A DNA stretch of 64,000 bases from Homarus americanus (Eukaryota > Arthropoda > Malacostraca > Decapoda > Nephropidae): NCBI RefSeq assembly GCF_018991925.1, contig NW_024737068.1, positions 10,592,563 through 10,656,562 of the forward strand, read 5' to 3'. The notes beneath the pieces are model-generated. The model saw only the letters and a program-made list of their open reading frames with translations. It was not told where the DNA came from and did not search any database. How positions within the stretch are numbered: position 1 is the first letter of the stretch; each line of letters opens with the position of its first letter. The translations under genes were made by a program, and so were the position numbers. Below are positions 34,860 through 47,149 of the stretch, one piece after another.

Positions 34860-35330
34860 TTGTCCCGTTTGTTCAATCCCTTAAATTACTGAACATTTAT
34901 GTTGTTTTTAAGAATGACTCAACTATTATTGGTATGCTAATTAAAAATAGCCGAACCTTGAATGTAAATGGAAGCGTTTACTGTATTCCATGTAGTAATT
35001 GTAATGGAAATTATGAAGGTCAGACTGGGAAGGCATTAGAGTCTAGAATAAAACAACACAAACATAATATTAGAACAGCATCTGAAAGCAGTGCACTTTT
35101 CGTTCATATTAGAAACAATAATCATCCCATGGATTGGGAAAATAGTATAAAGATCTTTAAATCATCATGTGTCACAGAAAAACTTCTAGTAAGCAAGTCT
35201 GATTAGGGAAATGAATTCTATAAACCTTAGTGATGGTCAGTACAAAACTGATTTAATGTTACATAAATTTATTTGTCAGTGGCCCAAGGTTAAAAAAGTT
35301 TTGAAAGCATTTGAGGTAGATGTAAGGTCG
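34860..35330 (+). pseudogene. PLE-2 GIY-YIG endonuclease domain
   Basis: Reads NGSVYCIPCSNCNGNY, then EGQTGKALESRIKQHKHNIR and FVHIRNNNHPMDW, closely parallel to PLE-1 at 28.4 kb. The frame shifts near 35,200 (the Lys-Leu-Leu-Val-Ser-Lys-Ser-Asp end), where PLE-1 continues with VEASLIKEL. PLE-1 and PLE-2 therefore belong to one family and have decayed independently. Confidence 0.87.
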
Positions 35331-35506
35331 ATGATTAGTGATCTCAAGTTTTTTACCTGACTTGACCTTACTTGTTACGTCGCTCATTTTTTATAAGTTC
35401 TTCTTTCGTGTATGGTGGAGGTGGTGTGTGAATTAGTGAATCCCATGTTATGTAAGATCACCCTTTGTATATAAGTTTCTCTCAGACCCTGTAAATTCAT
35501 TTTCCT

Positions 35507-35536
35507 CTGAAGATGTCTTGAATAAAGACGAAAGCT
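35507..35536 (+). ncRNA. Hammerhead-like ribozyme core, PLE-2
   Basis: The same 30-base core as at 28,951: CTGAAGA, stem GTCTT/AAGAC, GAAA. TTTTCCT precedes it and AAGGTGCTCC follows, so CCT/AGG can close stem I. It lies about 175 bases after the endonuclease frame and before an AT repeat. Confidence 0.5.
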
Positions 35537-35616
35537 AAGGTGCTCCACCGTTTCCCTTTTCCTGTGTGGTTTTACCAAGATTCATCTTGTCCACGTTTCC
35601 ATTGAGGATCTATATG

Positions 35617-35776
<160 letters not shown>

Positions 35777-35944
35777 TCCACTTTTATGACTTTATGAGTC
35801 TGTTCTGGCTGTGGTGTGCGGTAAATAATTGTGAATAAATGAGTTCTGTATATTGTCCTATAAATAAACTTTAATGAGTAAGTGGGGAAATACGAAGAAT
35901 TTTGGACTCTTCACATGAACAGTTAACACCAATTTCAAAAGTCA

Positions 35945-36178
35945 TATATATATATAATCAACACCTCACCCCAACAGGATTTGAACCCACGATCCTATGA
36001 CTGTGACCGGGGAACGTTACCTCTGGGTCACCAAGACACTAAAAGTAGTCCTAGGCTCTGTTATATTTCACACAAAGCCTGTACAACGAGCTTATGGCGC
36101 CGTGAACCTCTAATGGGGACTACCCGTGCCTCTTAGGTAATCAAAGTAACGTGTTACCAAATCTGGCTTCAAAACATG
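35945..36178 (-). mobile_element. tRNA-derived SINE, family 2, copy 2
   Basis: The same minus-strand order as copy 1: CATAAGCTCGTTGTACAGG head, GGTGACCCAGAGGTAACG (A box), GGGTTCAAATCCTG (B box, one base off consensus), tail to an AT run. Separated from copy 3 by only about 10 bases, so the two are a tandem pair. Confidence 0.8.
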
Positions 36179-36184
36179 AGGATC

Positions 36185-36428
36185 CATATATATTTCATTA
36201 GCCCAATCAGGCACGCGGACTTCTACATATAATCAACACCTCACCCCACCAGGATTCGAACCCACGATCCTATGACTGTGACCAGGGAACGTTACCTCTG
36301 GGCCACCAGGACACTAAAAGTAGTCCTAAGCTCTGTTATATTTCACACAAAGCCTGTTCAACGAGCTTATGGCGCCGTGAACATCTAATGGGAACTTCCC
36401 GTGCCTCTGGCTTCGTGTTTCAGAGCCA
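36185..36428 (-). mobile_element. tRNA-derived SINE, family 2, copy 3
   Basis: The most complete copy: tail ATTGGGCTAATGAAATATAT, B box GGGTTCGAATCCTGG, A box TGGCCCAGAGGTAACG, and the shared head with CACGGCGCCATAAGCTC. Its head abuts the point where the CR1-like LINE sequence stops, so the SINE pair marks the 3' break of that LINE. Confidence 0.82.
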
Positions 36429-36429
36429 G

Positions 36430-37450
36430 ATTTGGTAAAAAGTTACTCATAAATTTATTTCTTTATTCCTATGTCATGTTTAAGTTTTCTGGTCATCCAC
36501 CTTGGCTCAATCTTATTTGACCTAATTTTTATGTATGGTATATTTTGTTCTTGTGCTTTACTTAGTATACGAGTGAATATATTATAGTCATGATCAATTG
36601 TTGTGTCACCTATGACCTCATGCATTCCTACTGGGGACTGACCTGACTGTTCCCAGGCGACCTCACCTAGGTACCTTCTTAACCCCTGATAATCCGCCAA
36701 TCGAAAGTTTGGGACTATGACCATATTGTCATTGTTTTGCGTTTCCCAATTCAGGGTGAACCTGATTTCTCTGTGATCACTGTTCTCTCGTTCTTCCTCT
36801 ATTGTGATATCTCTGATATTTTCTTTATTTGTAATACTAGGTCTAATATATTGTTACCTCTAGTAGGTTCTGTAATTAGTTGTTTAAAAAAATTGTCCTG
36901 TACTGCTTCTAGGAAGTCTTCAGATTCATAGTCACCTACAATGTTGTCCCAGTCAATATTTCTGAAGTTGAAATCCCCCATAATGCACAGGTTGTTGTAT
37001 TTTGCTGCCCTACTCATTTCCTGCCATATGGGCTGACCTGCTTCCTTCCCAAGACTTGGGGGGGCCTGTAAATCACTCCCATTATTAGTTTTCTCTTCCT
37101 TCTGCAATTTCTACCCATACAGACTCGATTCCAATTTCACCATTTATTGAATTATTAATGCAACATTTTAATGTATCCCTGACGAAGAGTGCGACCCCTT
37201 CCCCCTTCCTACCTTCCCTGTCCTTGTGAAAAAGGTTGTACCCTTCTATGTGGTACTCTGATAAAAAGTTTTTGCTTGCCAGATTCATCCAAGTTTCGGT
37301 GATTGCTATGACGTCTACATTCTCGGTACATACAACCGCTATCAGCAAGTCTATTTTATTTCTAACGCTCCTACTGTTTGTATAGTATACATTTAAACCT
37401 ACCCTTCCCTGGTCCTGTTTTACCCATTGTCCTGAGTAACCAATTTTACT
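36430..37450 (-). pseudogene. CR1-like LINE ORF2, endonuclease half
   Basis: Read from 37,348 down: IAITETWMNL (catalytic Glu of the AP-like endonuclease), EGVALFVRDTL, CIMGDFNFRNIDW (GDFN motif), ITEPTRGNNILDLV and SDHREIRFTLNW (SDH motif), then a linker ending in RWMTRKLKHDIG. These are the ordered motifs of the EEP-type endonuclease that nicks DNA for target-primed reverse transcription. Frame changes fall near 37,090 and 36,790. The element stops at about 36,430 before the reverse transcriptase. Unlike typical LINE copies, it keeps the 5' half and lacks the 3' half. Confidence 0.85.
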
Positions 37451-37471
37451 CCCCAGGACCTGCTTGAATTT

Positions 37472-38140
37472 TTACTCCCACTTACCCCGCTCTCTCTCTA
37501 CTGGGGAAACCCCCCCCTTTGGAGTGACAATTTCACGCTCCAGTGATGCAGACAACGTCTTTACTCCCGCGCAAGACAAGTGTACTCCGTCACGACTGTA
37601 CAGGTAGTCGCTGCCATAGAATGGTTGCCAATTATCATTGAACGCCCAACCATTGCTTACACAATGTTTTTCCAGTCGGCAATTTATAGCAATTGCCCTG
37701 GACAGCCATTCACGACCAACTCCTCTTCTAGGCAAGACACCACATATTATCCGGATCTCTCCCCTATCTCCAACCTTCCCCAGCGCCTCCCTATACCTCT
37801 TGAAAAGTTCCTCACTCCTAACCTTTCCTATGTCGTTACCTCCTACACTAAGACACACTACTGGGTTGGTACCCTCCCCTGACAAAACCCTGTCTATCCT
37901 CTCAGCTACATGCCCTATCCCAGCCCCAGGAAAACACACCCTAGTCCTACGTTTCCTATCTCTTGCACAAAAAGTCCTATCTAAGAACCTCACCTGTCTG
38001 TCCCCAACTACCACGACCTTACCACTGGGCACCGCATCGTCCTGCCTCTTCTCTTCCTTGTCCTGCCTCTTCTCCTCGTCCTGCCTCTTCTCTTCCTCGC
38101 CAGCTTCCTCCAACACTTGGTAGGGGTTACTGCACTCCAC
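37472..38140 (-). pseudogene. CR1-like LINE ORF1 with SGNH-hydrolase domain
   Basis: A 222-codon open frame. A Lys/Glu/Asp/Gln repeat (KRQDEEKRQDKEEKRQDD) is followed by VVVGDRQVRFLDRTFC (block I), LSVGGNDIGK (block III, Gly-x-Asn-Asp) and SRDGVHLSCAG (block V, Asp-x-x-His). CR1-clade LINEs commonly carry such an esterase-like domain in ORF1. The block I nucleophile, Ser in the family, reads Arg here, so hydrolase activity would be lost. It lies upstream of the endonuclease frame in the same orientation. The reading frame itself is intact, but the element is truncated. Confidence 0.85.
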
Positions 38141-38159
38141 ACCCTGGTCAACTTTCCTG

Positions 38160-39700
38160 AGTCTGACCCTAGTGTGTGTGTGTCCTTTATCGTAATTCTG
38201 AGGCAGACGTTATGAACACATCATGGCAGGGACTGGACATATCGTAGCATGGAATGAACACTGACATCAAGACACTCGGATGACATTTAACTAAAATACT
38301 ATCTGGAGGAAATTTTCGAGAGAAGGCAGAATGAGATGTGGCTGAAGAAATTTGTATGTGTAGGTGTACTTAAGTCTGTATATGTTGCTTTTTGTGAGTC
38401 ACTTAAATGAAAACATTGAAGAATACTAGGGAAGGAAAAGAAATTTATAAAAAAAAAGGTGAGACCCGACAAACGCAAAAAGGATAAAACTTCTCTTATA
38501 AGGATGACCATGATTTACAGTATTTTCGAGACTTAAGGTAATAAGTAGTTTTTAGTACATACGGTTACTTTAGTCCCATCGTAATTTTATTAATTTAGGC
38601 TGTAATTCATATATATATATATTTTTTCATTTACATGTTGACTCACTTCACGATGTTCATCAGGACACCTACTCCTTATCCAGGTGTTCCTACAGCACTG
38701 TCCGTATGAGGGACAGTCAAGACTTACAGATAATAACTGGCTTTTAAAATTTAGATATAAATCTATGTTTCGACTCAAAAAGAGCATGTGTGTGTGTGTG
38801 TGTACAGTATATATACTTGCTTTTGAGTTTGAGTGTGATTCTGGATGTGAGTATACACGTTTGTCTTGAAGGTTGTGCTCGTTATAAGATGCTTGTAGAT
38901 GTGTGTGTTTGTGTGTGTGAGTGGGGTGTGTATGTACTGTGCACAAGTAAGGTGTGTGTAAATGTATATGTGTAAACGTGTGTGCATATTATGTGTGTGT
39001 GTGTCGTCGTGGGCACTTCGGGCCCATCAGCCCAACAAATATAGGGCCCACAATTGTCTTCCTCCTATCTACACTTGTGACTGACAAACAAAAACCTACG
39101 ACATACCTGGGTGACCCACAGCTAATTACAGTGTTGACAGGTACGTGCCAGAGGGGCCCCACCTGAATCCTAATACGGCAACATCATAAGATTTTGTTTA
39201 CGACGGTTTTACATATATTATCACGTTATATCTCGGCAAATTGCTGGTTGATTGTATTTGGCAACGTCTAGTTGATTTTATTTGCCGACATCTATATGAA
39301 GAAGATATTTTCTCTAATATTGCTATTTGGTTGATGTCGTTTGGGCGGTGTAAGAAGGAGAGGCAATGATTCTACATATGGTGCATGACTTTAGACCTTC
39401 AAATTGTCTCTTTGTGGTCCACACATTATCATTTATCGTCGAAGGTGACGAAAGACGATGAGATTTTAAGGAAATAGAAACATAATAGACAATTCAACCA
39501 AGAAAACTGTGTTGTTAACAAGTAAAAGGGTTTCATGAAGATGTTTAACCTGTTTATTGCTACTTAACTCAAATAATTTAGTGAACAATCAATAACTGTG
39601 TCAGGATGATGCAAGATGTTGCTGTTGTTCTTTTGGTGCTTACTACATTTTTATTCAAACAGAGTAAACATATACAGTATATACACATATATATTTTTTT
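38160..39700. other. No gene recognised; TG-rich runs
   Basis: Contains short TG/GTGT-rich tracts (38,788-38,804, 38,899-38,922, 38,992-39,005). The remainder is AT-rich without recognised features. The upstream limit of the LINE is about 38,150. Confidence 0.4.
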
Positions 39701-39707
39701 TTTCATG

Positions 39708-39886
39708 TAGATCAACCCTGGAAACGTGGGCAGGATATATCTCTATAAAACCACACAAGAAAAGGGAAACAATAGGGCACCTGAAGATGTCTTGAATAAA
39801 GACGAAAGACAAGGTGCTCCAGTGCTTCCCTTTTTCTGTGTGGTTTTATAGAGATATATCCTGCCCACGTTTCCAGGGTGGATCTA
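39708..39886. ncRNA. Long hairpin with hammerhead-like core at the tip
   Basis: Arms of about 74 bases (39,708-39,781 and 39,813-39,886) are nearly perfect inverted copies, sharing CTGGAAACGTGGGCAGG, ATATATCTCTATAAAACC and ACACA. The apical part contains TGAAGATG, GTCTT/AAGAC and GACGAAA, the same hammerhead-like core as in the two PLEs. The right arm matches the PLE 3' terminal block (TTTCCCTTTTCCTGTGTGGTTTTA at PLE-2); the left arm is an added inverted copy. There is no PLE coding sequence next to it. It could be two PLE ends joined head to head. Confidence 0.7.
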
Positions 39887-39890
39887 CATA

Positions 39891-42015
<2,125 letters not shown>

Positions 42016-42482
42016 TTACAGAATGGATATAGAATCCTTGGAAAGAATTCAGAGGAGAATGACAAGACTAATCCCGGGCATTAGGAACCTTGAGTATAGA
42101 GACAGGTTAAAGCATCTTAATTTGCACTCCCTTGAGAGGCGTAGAGCGAGGGGCGACCTGATAGAGGTGTATAAGTGGAAGGCAGGGCTAAACAAAGGGG
42201 ACATTACAAAGGTACTCAAACTATCCAACCAGGAGCGAACTCGTAACAATGGTTTTAAATTAGACAAATTTAGATTTAGGCGTGATATAGGTAAACACTG
42301 GTTTGGAAACAGAGTAGTGGATGAATGGAACAAGTTACCAAATATCATCATTAACTCGAATACGCTGAATTGCTTCAAACATAGGTTGGATGCTTATATG
42401 AGCAATAGGGGTTGGGTGTAAACGGGACTGCCCAGTATGGGCCAATAGGCCCGCTGCAGTTTCCTACATTCTTATGTTCTTA
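42016..42482 (+). pseudogene. CR1-like LINE 3' end (RT C-terminus)
   Basis: The open frame 42,023-42,421 reads LERIQRRMTRLIPGIRNL, ERRRARGDLIEVYKWKAG and GNRVVDEWNKLPNIII, the region after the RT domain in CR1-like LINEs. The 3' end TTCTTATGTTCTTA at 42,470 is the short tandem tail typical of CR1-type elements. It is a 5'-truncated insertion that cuts both the Helitron and the palindrome beyond it. Confidence 0.85.
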
Positions 42483-43510
42483 AACACTTCAAGAACTTAT
42501 TACCTCATTAAATACCTCCAAATACTTATTACTTCAATCGACAATTGTGGTATTGTCACTCTGCCAAATGATATTCAGTACTGGGTAATTTCCTATGTCT
42601 ATTCATATAATCTAATCAGAGGTTGAGCTTGCCAGGAAAAGGTGGAATATACACGTTGATAACATTAACTCTGCAAGCTCAGGCTTGAGGCGAACAAGGC
42701 GCTATTCACGGGGAGGCGCTAGATCTTGGAGATTATACCAGTTGACAGAATAGTTCAGGAGATTAATGACTTTCTTAAATAGACAACTGACACAAACTAA
42801 ACTATAAACATCAGATTCTCTGATGTCGGGGCGACAAAATGATATAACGTCAGGCGCGATCAGAAACTCATGGATACCCCCACGGACGACATAAAATACG
42901 CCACTCTAGCTGGCAAACTCGACACTCACTTACTTGACACGTTCTACTAACGATAAGGACAGTTGAAGCGTTCTACCCCACTCACAATGGATCTTGAATG
43001 TTCCCACTGTAAACAGACATATCTAGGTTGACTCAAAACAAGGGTGTTCTCTCTCGCACTCAAATTCATTTTATAGAGAGGTTGGGTTCAGTAAGTCAGA
43101 GAAAATGGGATAACGGAGGGCTGAGGTGTCTTGAAGTGATGAGAAAACGGACTCCTCAGATGGAGGACTCAAACGAAAGCCGAGTTACATGTTTTGTGGG
43201 CTATTGAGCGTAATATGAATCATTAGATTTTGGCGCTAACTGACGTGTAAGACCGTGGTCGTTACACTGCCATTTCCGCCCTTGCAAAAGAGCTAGCAAC
43301 CTCGTGTAACTTTCCACTACCTACAGTATGAGGTGACATGGTCACATCACGTAATGGGTAAGTTTCCACCCTTGAGGCGTGGTCCTAAAATGCTAGGTCA
43401 GCTAATAGAGGCCGGCTAGTGTTCTCACTATCGCTCCCACTCTCACATCAATCGGACGTATTTAGTAAAGCTAATCCAAGAAAGGTTGACATTTTCCTGT
43501 TAAGCACTAA

Positions 43511-44520
43511 TAGTACATACACAAGGCTTTTAAGGGCCTTAATAGTTCTATTAAGTTAAAAGGTCCCTGGAGCACTTTTAAGTCCCGTAATAGTCGCCTG
43601 TTAGTTGATACCATGGCGAACCAACAACAACATCAGCGGCGACAACGCATTTATTGGGAAAGGAGATACTGTATATATTTAATGAATATATTGATTCTGA
43701 ACTCATCATGCGTTACCGACTGGACCGTGCAGGTATCGTGGCAGTGACTGATTTAGTGAGGGAAACACTACAAGGTAGAACTGGGAGGAATAGGGCTCTA
43801 ACCCAAGTGGTGAGAGAGGCCATAATCATGCTTTATTTAGCGACTGGAAGAATGCAACTGTGTAGAAGTGATGATTTTGGAACCACTCAGCCTATTATCA
43901 GCCGTTCTATAACTCAGACACTGAATGCACTAACTGAACCAAACATTTTTTGTCAGTTTGTGAAGTTCCCACTCACCCAGAGAGAAATTCAAAGAAAGCA
44001 AGCTGAATTCGTTGAAATTAGCGGGTTTCCTGGTGTTGTGAGTGTGACTGGTGGCACACACATAAAAAGTGTGGCTCCTAGTGTAAATGAACATTTATAT
44101 GTTAACAGGAAACGCTACTATGGCATAAATTTACAAGCAGTGTTTGGTCTGCTGTCCAATTGGGCTTCCTTTTGTTTCGTGGGGTTGAGGCTTCCATTTC
44201 CATGATGTTCATCTTGGACTCTTCTTAATAACACGTGTGTTAGAGGTTGTTCACAAACAACACGGCAAGCCCAAGCCACCGATTACTATCCTTGGTTAGT
44301 ATATCGTCCTTCAAACTGCATAGATTAGTTTTTTTTTTAATGATCAAAATGTAAATAATTGTAATCATTGAAATTAATCTTCTAAATTTTATTGAGGTTA
44401 TTCAGCCATAAGACCATTTTATAAGGTGAACTCCCTAGTTAAGCTTTGTATATACACTTTAAATTTTACTGCTAGTTAACAGAACTATTTTGCCATAAGC
44501 AGAAAAGTTTTGTGTATACC
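43511..44520 (+). mobile_element. PIF/Harbinger element, internally deleted
   Basis: Short, imperfect inverted ends are visible: CATACACAAGGCTTTTAAGG on the left (43,513) and the complement of GTATACACAAAACTTTTCTG on the right (44,500-44,519), followed by similar TAGTTCT text. The element is only about 1 kb and contains a truncated transposase, so it would be non-autonomous. It occupies the centre of the palindrome. Confidence 0.5.
43612..44215 (+). pseudogene. PIF/Harbinger (HARBI1-like) transposase fragment
   Basis: A start MANQQQHQRRQRIYWERR (43,612) shifts frame near 43,665 into an open stretch with YRLDRAGIVAVTDLV, IISRSITQTLNAL, GFPGVVSVTGGTHIKS and NEHLYVNRKRYYGINLQAV. The last two blocks are the signature around the first catalytic Asp of the DDE nuclease; the expected Asp-Gly-Thr-His reads Gly-Gly-Thr-His, so that Asp is lost. 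The remaining catalytic residues lie beyond the break at about 44,180. HARBI1-like proteins normally exceed 340 residues. The gene is dead. Confidence 0.85.
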
Positions 44521-44767
44521 GGTCCTGAACTGGACACTTAAAAAATATCAGCAACATCAGAGATATCATAATTGCGCTCATAGGCAGAAATTTCCTTTAT
44601 CCCAGTAGCTTTAATTATCCAAAGTTGGCCTTCCTTGTCTGTCAAAGGTAGAGTATATACTTTACTCGCAAAATTCTCAGTTACATTCCCTAACTCAGTC
44701 ATGGACAAATATATATCCTTGACCTTTAACCCTAATTTCGAGGCCAGATTATGTGCCATTGTAATGA
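44521..44767. other. Short non-repeat stretch with an open frame
   Basis: A minus-strand open frame (44,771-44,538) reads KVYTLPLTDKEGQLWIIKATGIKEISAY, which resembles retroelement polyprotein text more than random sequence, but I cannot assign it. It may be BEL/Pao pol or an unrelated remnant. Confidence 0.3.
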
Positions 44768-45318
44768 CCACGGTCTTACACGTCAGTTAGCGCCAAAATC
44801 AAATGATTCATATTACGCTTAATAGCCCACAAAACATGTAACTCGGCTTTCGTTTGAGTCCTCCATCTGAGGAGTCCGTTTTCTCATCACTTCAAGACAC
44901 CTCAGTCCTCCGTTATCCCATTTTCTCTGACTTACTGAAACCAACCTCTCTACAAAATGAATTTGAGTGTGAGAGAGAACACCCTTGTTTTGAGTCAACT
45001 TAGATATGTCTGTTTACAGTTGGAACATTCAAGATCCATTGTGAGTGGGGTAGAATGCTTCAACTGTCCTTTTCGTTAGTAGAACGTGTCAAGTAAGTGA
45101 GTGTCGAGTTTGCCAGCTAGAGTGGCGTATTTTATGTCGTCCGTGGGGGTATCCATGAGTTTCTGATCGCGCCTGAAGTTATATCATTTTGTCGCCCCGA
45201 CATCAGAGAATCTGATGTTTATAGTTTAATTAGTGTCAGTTGTCTATTTGAGAAAGTCATTAATCTCCTGAACTATTCTGTCAACTGGTATAATCTCCAA
45301 GATCTAGCGCCTTCCCGT

Positions 45319-45444
45319 GAATAGCGCCTTGTTCGCCTCAGGCCTGAGCTTGCAGAATTAATGTTATCGACGTGTATATTTGAATAGCGCCTTGTTCGCC
45401 TCAGGCCTGAGCTTGCAGAATTAATGTTATCGACGTGTATATTC
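45319..45444. repeat. 63-bp tandem duplication
   Basis: Two adjacent, nearly identical copies of a 63-base block beginning GAATAGCGCCTTGTTCGCCT (45,319 and 45,382). Found only in the right arm of the palindrome. Confidence 0.95.
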
Positions 45445-45454
45445 CACCTTTTCC

Positions 45455-46695
45455 TGGCAAGCTCAACCTCTGATTAGATTATATGAATAGACATAGGAAA
45501 TTACCCTGATCAAGAACACCGGAGTTCATAACTAAGTATACAGTGATCCAAAATGATAGAGAAGTTATGTTGTTGGTAAGATCGACCCTTCTGGTATGAA
45601 TATGGAGGCCCAAGCTGCCCAGCAGGTGCACATATATACCTCTACACGAGGGAGAATCACGCATTCGTGACTTCCTCAACGTCTCTCCAGGTATGTTTAC
45701 GTGTGTTCCCGCCGCCTATTAATTCAGTTTAACTTAGTCAATTTTGGTGAATATCAGTGCTCATGCGTTAACATAGTGAATTCTGTGCCAATTAAGTCGA
45801 GTAACGTAGAGATTTAGATATTGTCTGAACCGTTGCCAGGCGTATGTTTTGTATAGTTGAAGTTAGACCTTTACGCAATCGTGACTTCCTCAACGTCTCT
45901 CCAGTGTGTTGAGCTGAATACTCATCGGCTAACGTGGGGCGGTAACCGGGTTGGACGATGCCGTTGATTCGACAGGACTGAACTGGGAAGTCCGTTTCCT
46001 GGAAATCAGGCGCCCACTCCCTGGGCGTGTGTCGGTCTACAACCGACCCCTAACAGCGATCTTCATTTGTTGTAGAGACCAGCGTTACCCTGGGGCACTC
46101 CTCACAGTTACATAGGCCTAAGTATTATTGTATCTTGTTTGGGGGATAACTAGCAGAAATATAGTATCCCAGGTTAAGTATTAAACCACTGAATGAGAGT
46201 TAAAAGTGCCATGTTGTTCCTTGTGAATTAACAGGAGGTATTGTATGTTGAGATAATTGTGGAGTTGTCCAGTGTGTTATGTATTCATTGGTAGTGACCA
46301 TGAAATGATAATCTGAGAGTATAATGATATAACCAAGAAGTGAAGAGTTAAGTTGCTACTTGGTAAGGTAAGACCTGAGGGTCCAGTGATATCTGGTGTA
46401 TACCCAGTACTGACTATCATGTGGCAGAGTGACAATACCACAATTGTCGATTGAAGTAATAAGAATTTGGAGGTATTTAATGAGGTAATAAGTTCTTGAA
46501 GTGTTTGATGACTTAATAAATAAATTGCAGTTCTGTTTTGTCTGAGTGAATCTAAGATGCATCTTATCCAATCACTGTGTTAATAAATATTGAATTAGTA
46601 ATCTACGTCTACGAGTATCACCACTCTATCCTTTCCCACATTGGTTCTCAGAAAATAACTAACTCACGTGCCTAGAAGCTCGCTACCTAACAGTT
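45455..46695 (+). mobile_element. LTR-type sequence, forward copy
   Basis: About 1.2 kb homologous, with many differences, to the minus-strand copy at 56.9-57.6 kb and more remotely to 61.43-62.4 kb. Shared landmarks are AGCAGAAATATAGT, TATCCCAGGTT, GTGTTATGTATTCAT/GTGTTATATAATCAT, TTAATAAATATT, CTACGAGTATCACC, and GGTTCTCAGAAAATAACT followed by CACGTGCCTAGAAGCT near the right end. A TATA-like ACATATATACC lies at 45,629. The following leader (46,696-47,130) is A-rich and is also conserved in the 56-57 kb copy. Exact ends were not fixed. Confidence 0.6.
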
Positions 46696-47140
46696 AACTA
46701 AGATATATTATATTCTAGAAAAATCCTGGGTGGTGGCAGGTCTACCGGTGTAAGTATAATAAGTGTGGTAATAAGAAAGACATGGTTTCCCAGGTTAATC
46801 CATGGTTTAGAATATAACTAGAACAAAATATATGGATGAGATTATAATATATGAAAGGAAATGAAAAGAAAGAACATTGACTTGGAAAACATAAGCAGAG
46901 AAGCATAAGAGTTACTTATATAAGAATATAAGGTATATAGAGATAAAGAACATATAAGAATATAAGCAAGAATATATAAGAATAAGTATGTATGTAAAGA
47001 ACTGAAGAAGGATAAGTATATAAAACAGGATACTCATTGGAAAGACTGCTACCGAACAAATAAGTATATGAATAAATAGAATACTAACAGAAAAATAATA
47101 TCTATATGGTAAATTATTAAAAAGAGAAAACGCGGCCCGT
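46696..47140 (+). mobile_element. A-rich leader downstream of LTR-type sequence
   Basis: Begins near GGGTGGTGGCAGGTCTACCG and continues as A/G-rich non-coding sequence. The region around CATGGTTTCCCAGG, TTAATCCATGGTTTAGAATA is shared with the inverse complement of 56,800-56,900. A GGTGGTGGCA could serve as primer-binding site. No gag frame follows in this orientation. Confidence 0.5.
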
Positions 47141-47149
47141 TACACCATG

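Larger units (their letters stand above)
42483..46510. repeat. Large palindrome around a Harbinger fragment
   Basis: The left arm (42,483-43,265) is an inverted copy of 46,510-46,402 followed by 45,506-44,768. Landmarks: GTCTTACACGTCAGTTAGCG (44,775) against its complement near 43,240; TAGAGTGGCGTATTTTATG (45,118) against 42,890. Relative to the right side the left arm lacks 45,506-46,401; both edges of that segment carry TACCC, so the difference is either a microhomology deletion on the left or an insertion on the right. The right arm has a 63-base tandem duplication (45,319-45,444) absent on the left. Arms are diverged by scattered substitutions. Confidence 0.85.

Noticed and set aside
36185..36428. 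tRNA gene with GGGTTCGAATCC
   Set aside because: Three copies share long non-tRNA flanks on both sides; it is a SINE.
38590..38990. Thr/His-rich frames on the minus strand
   Set aside because: They derive from TG-rich repeats.
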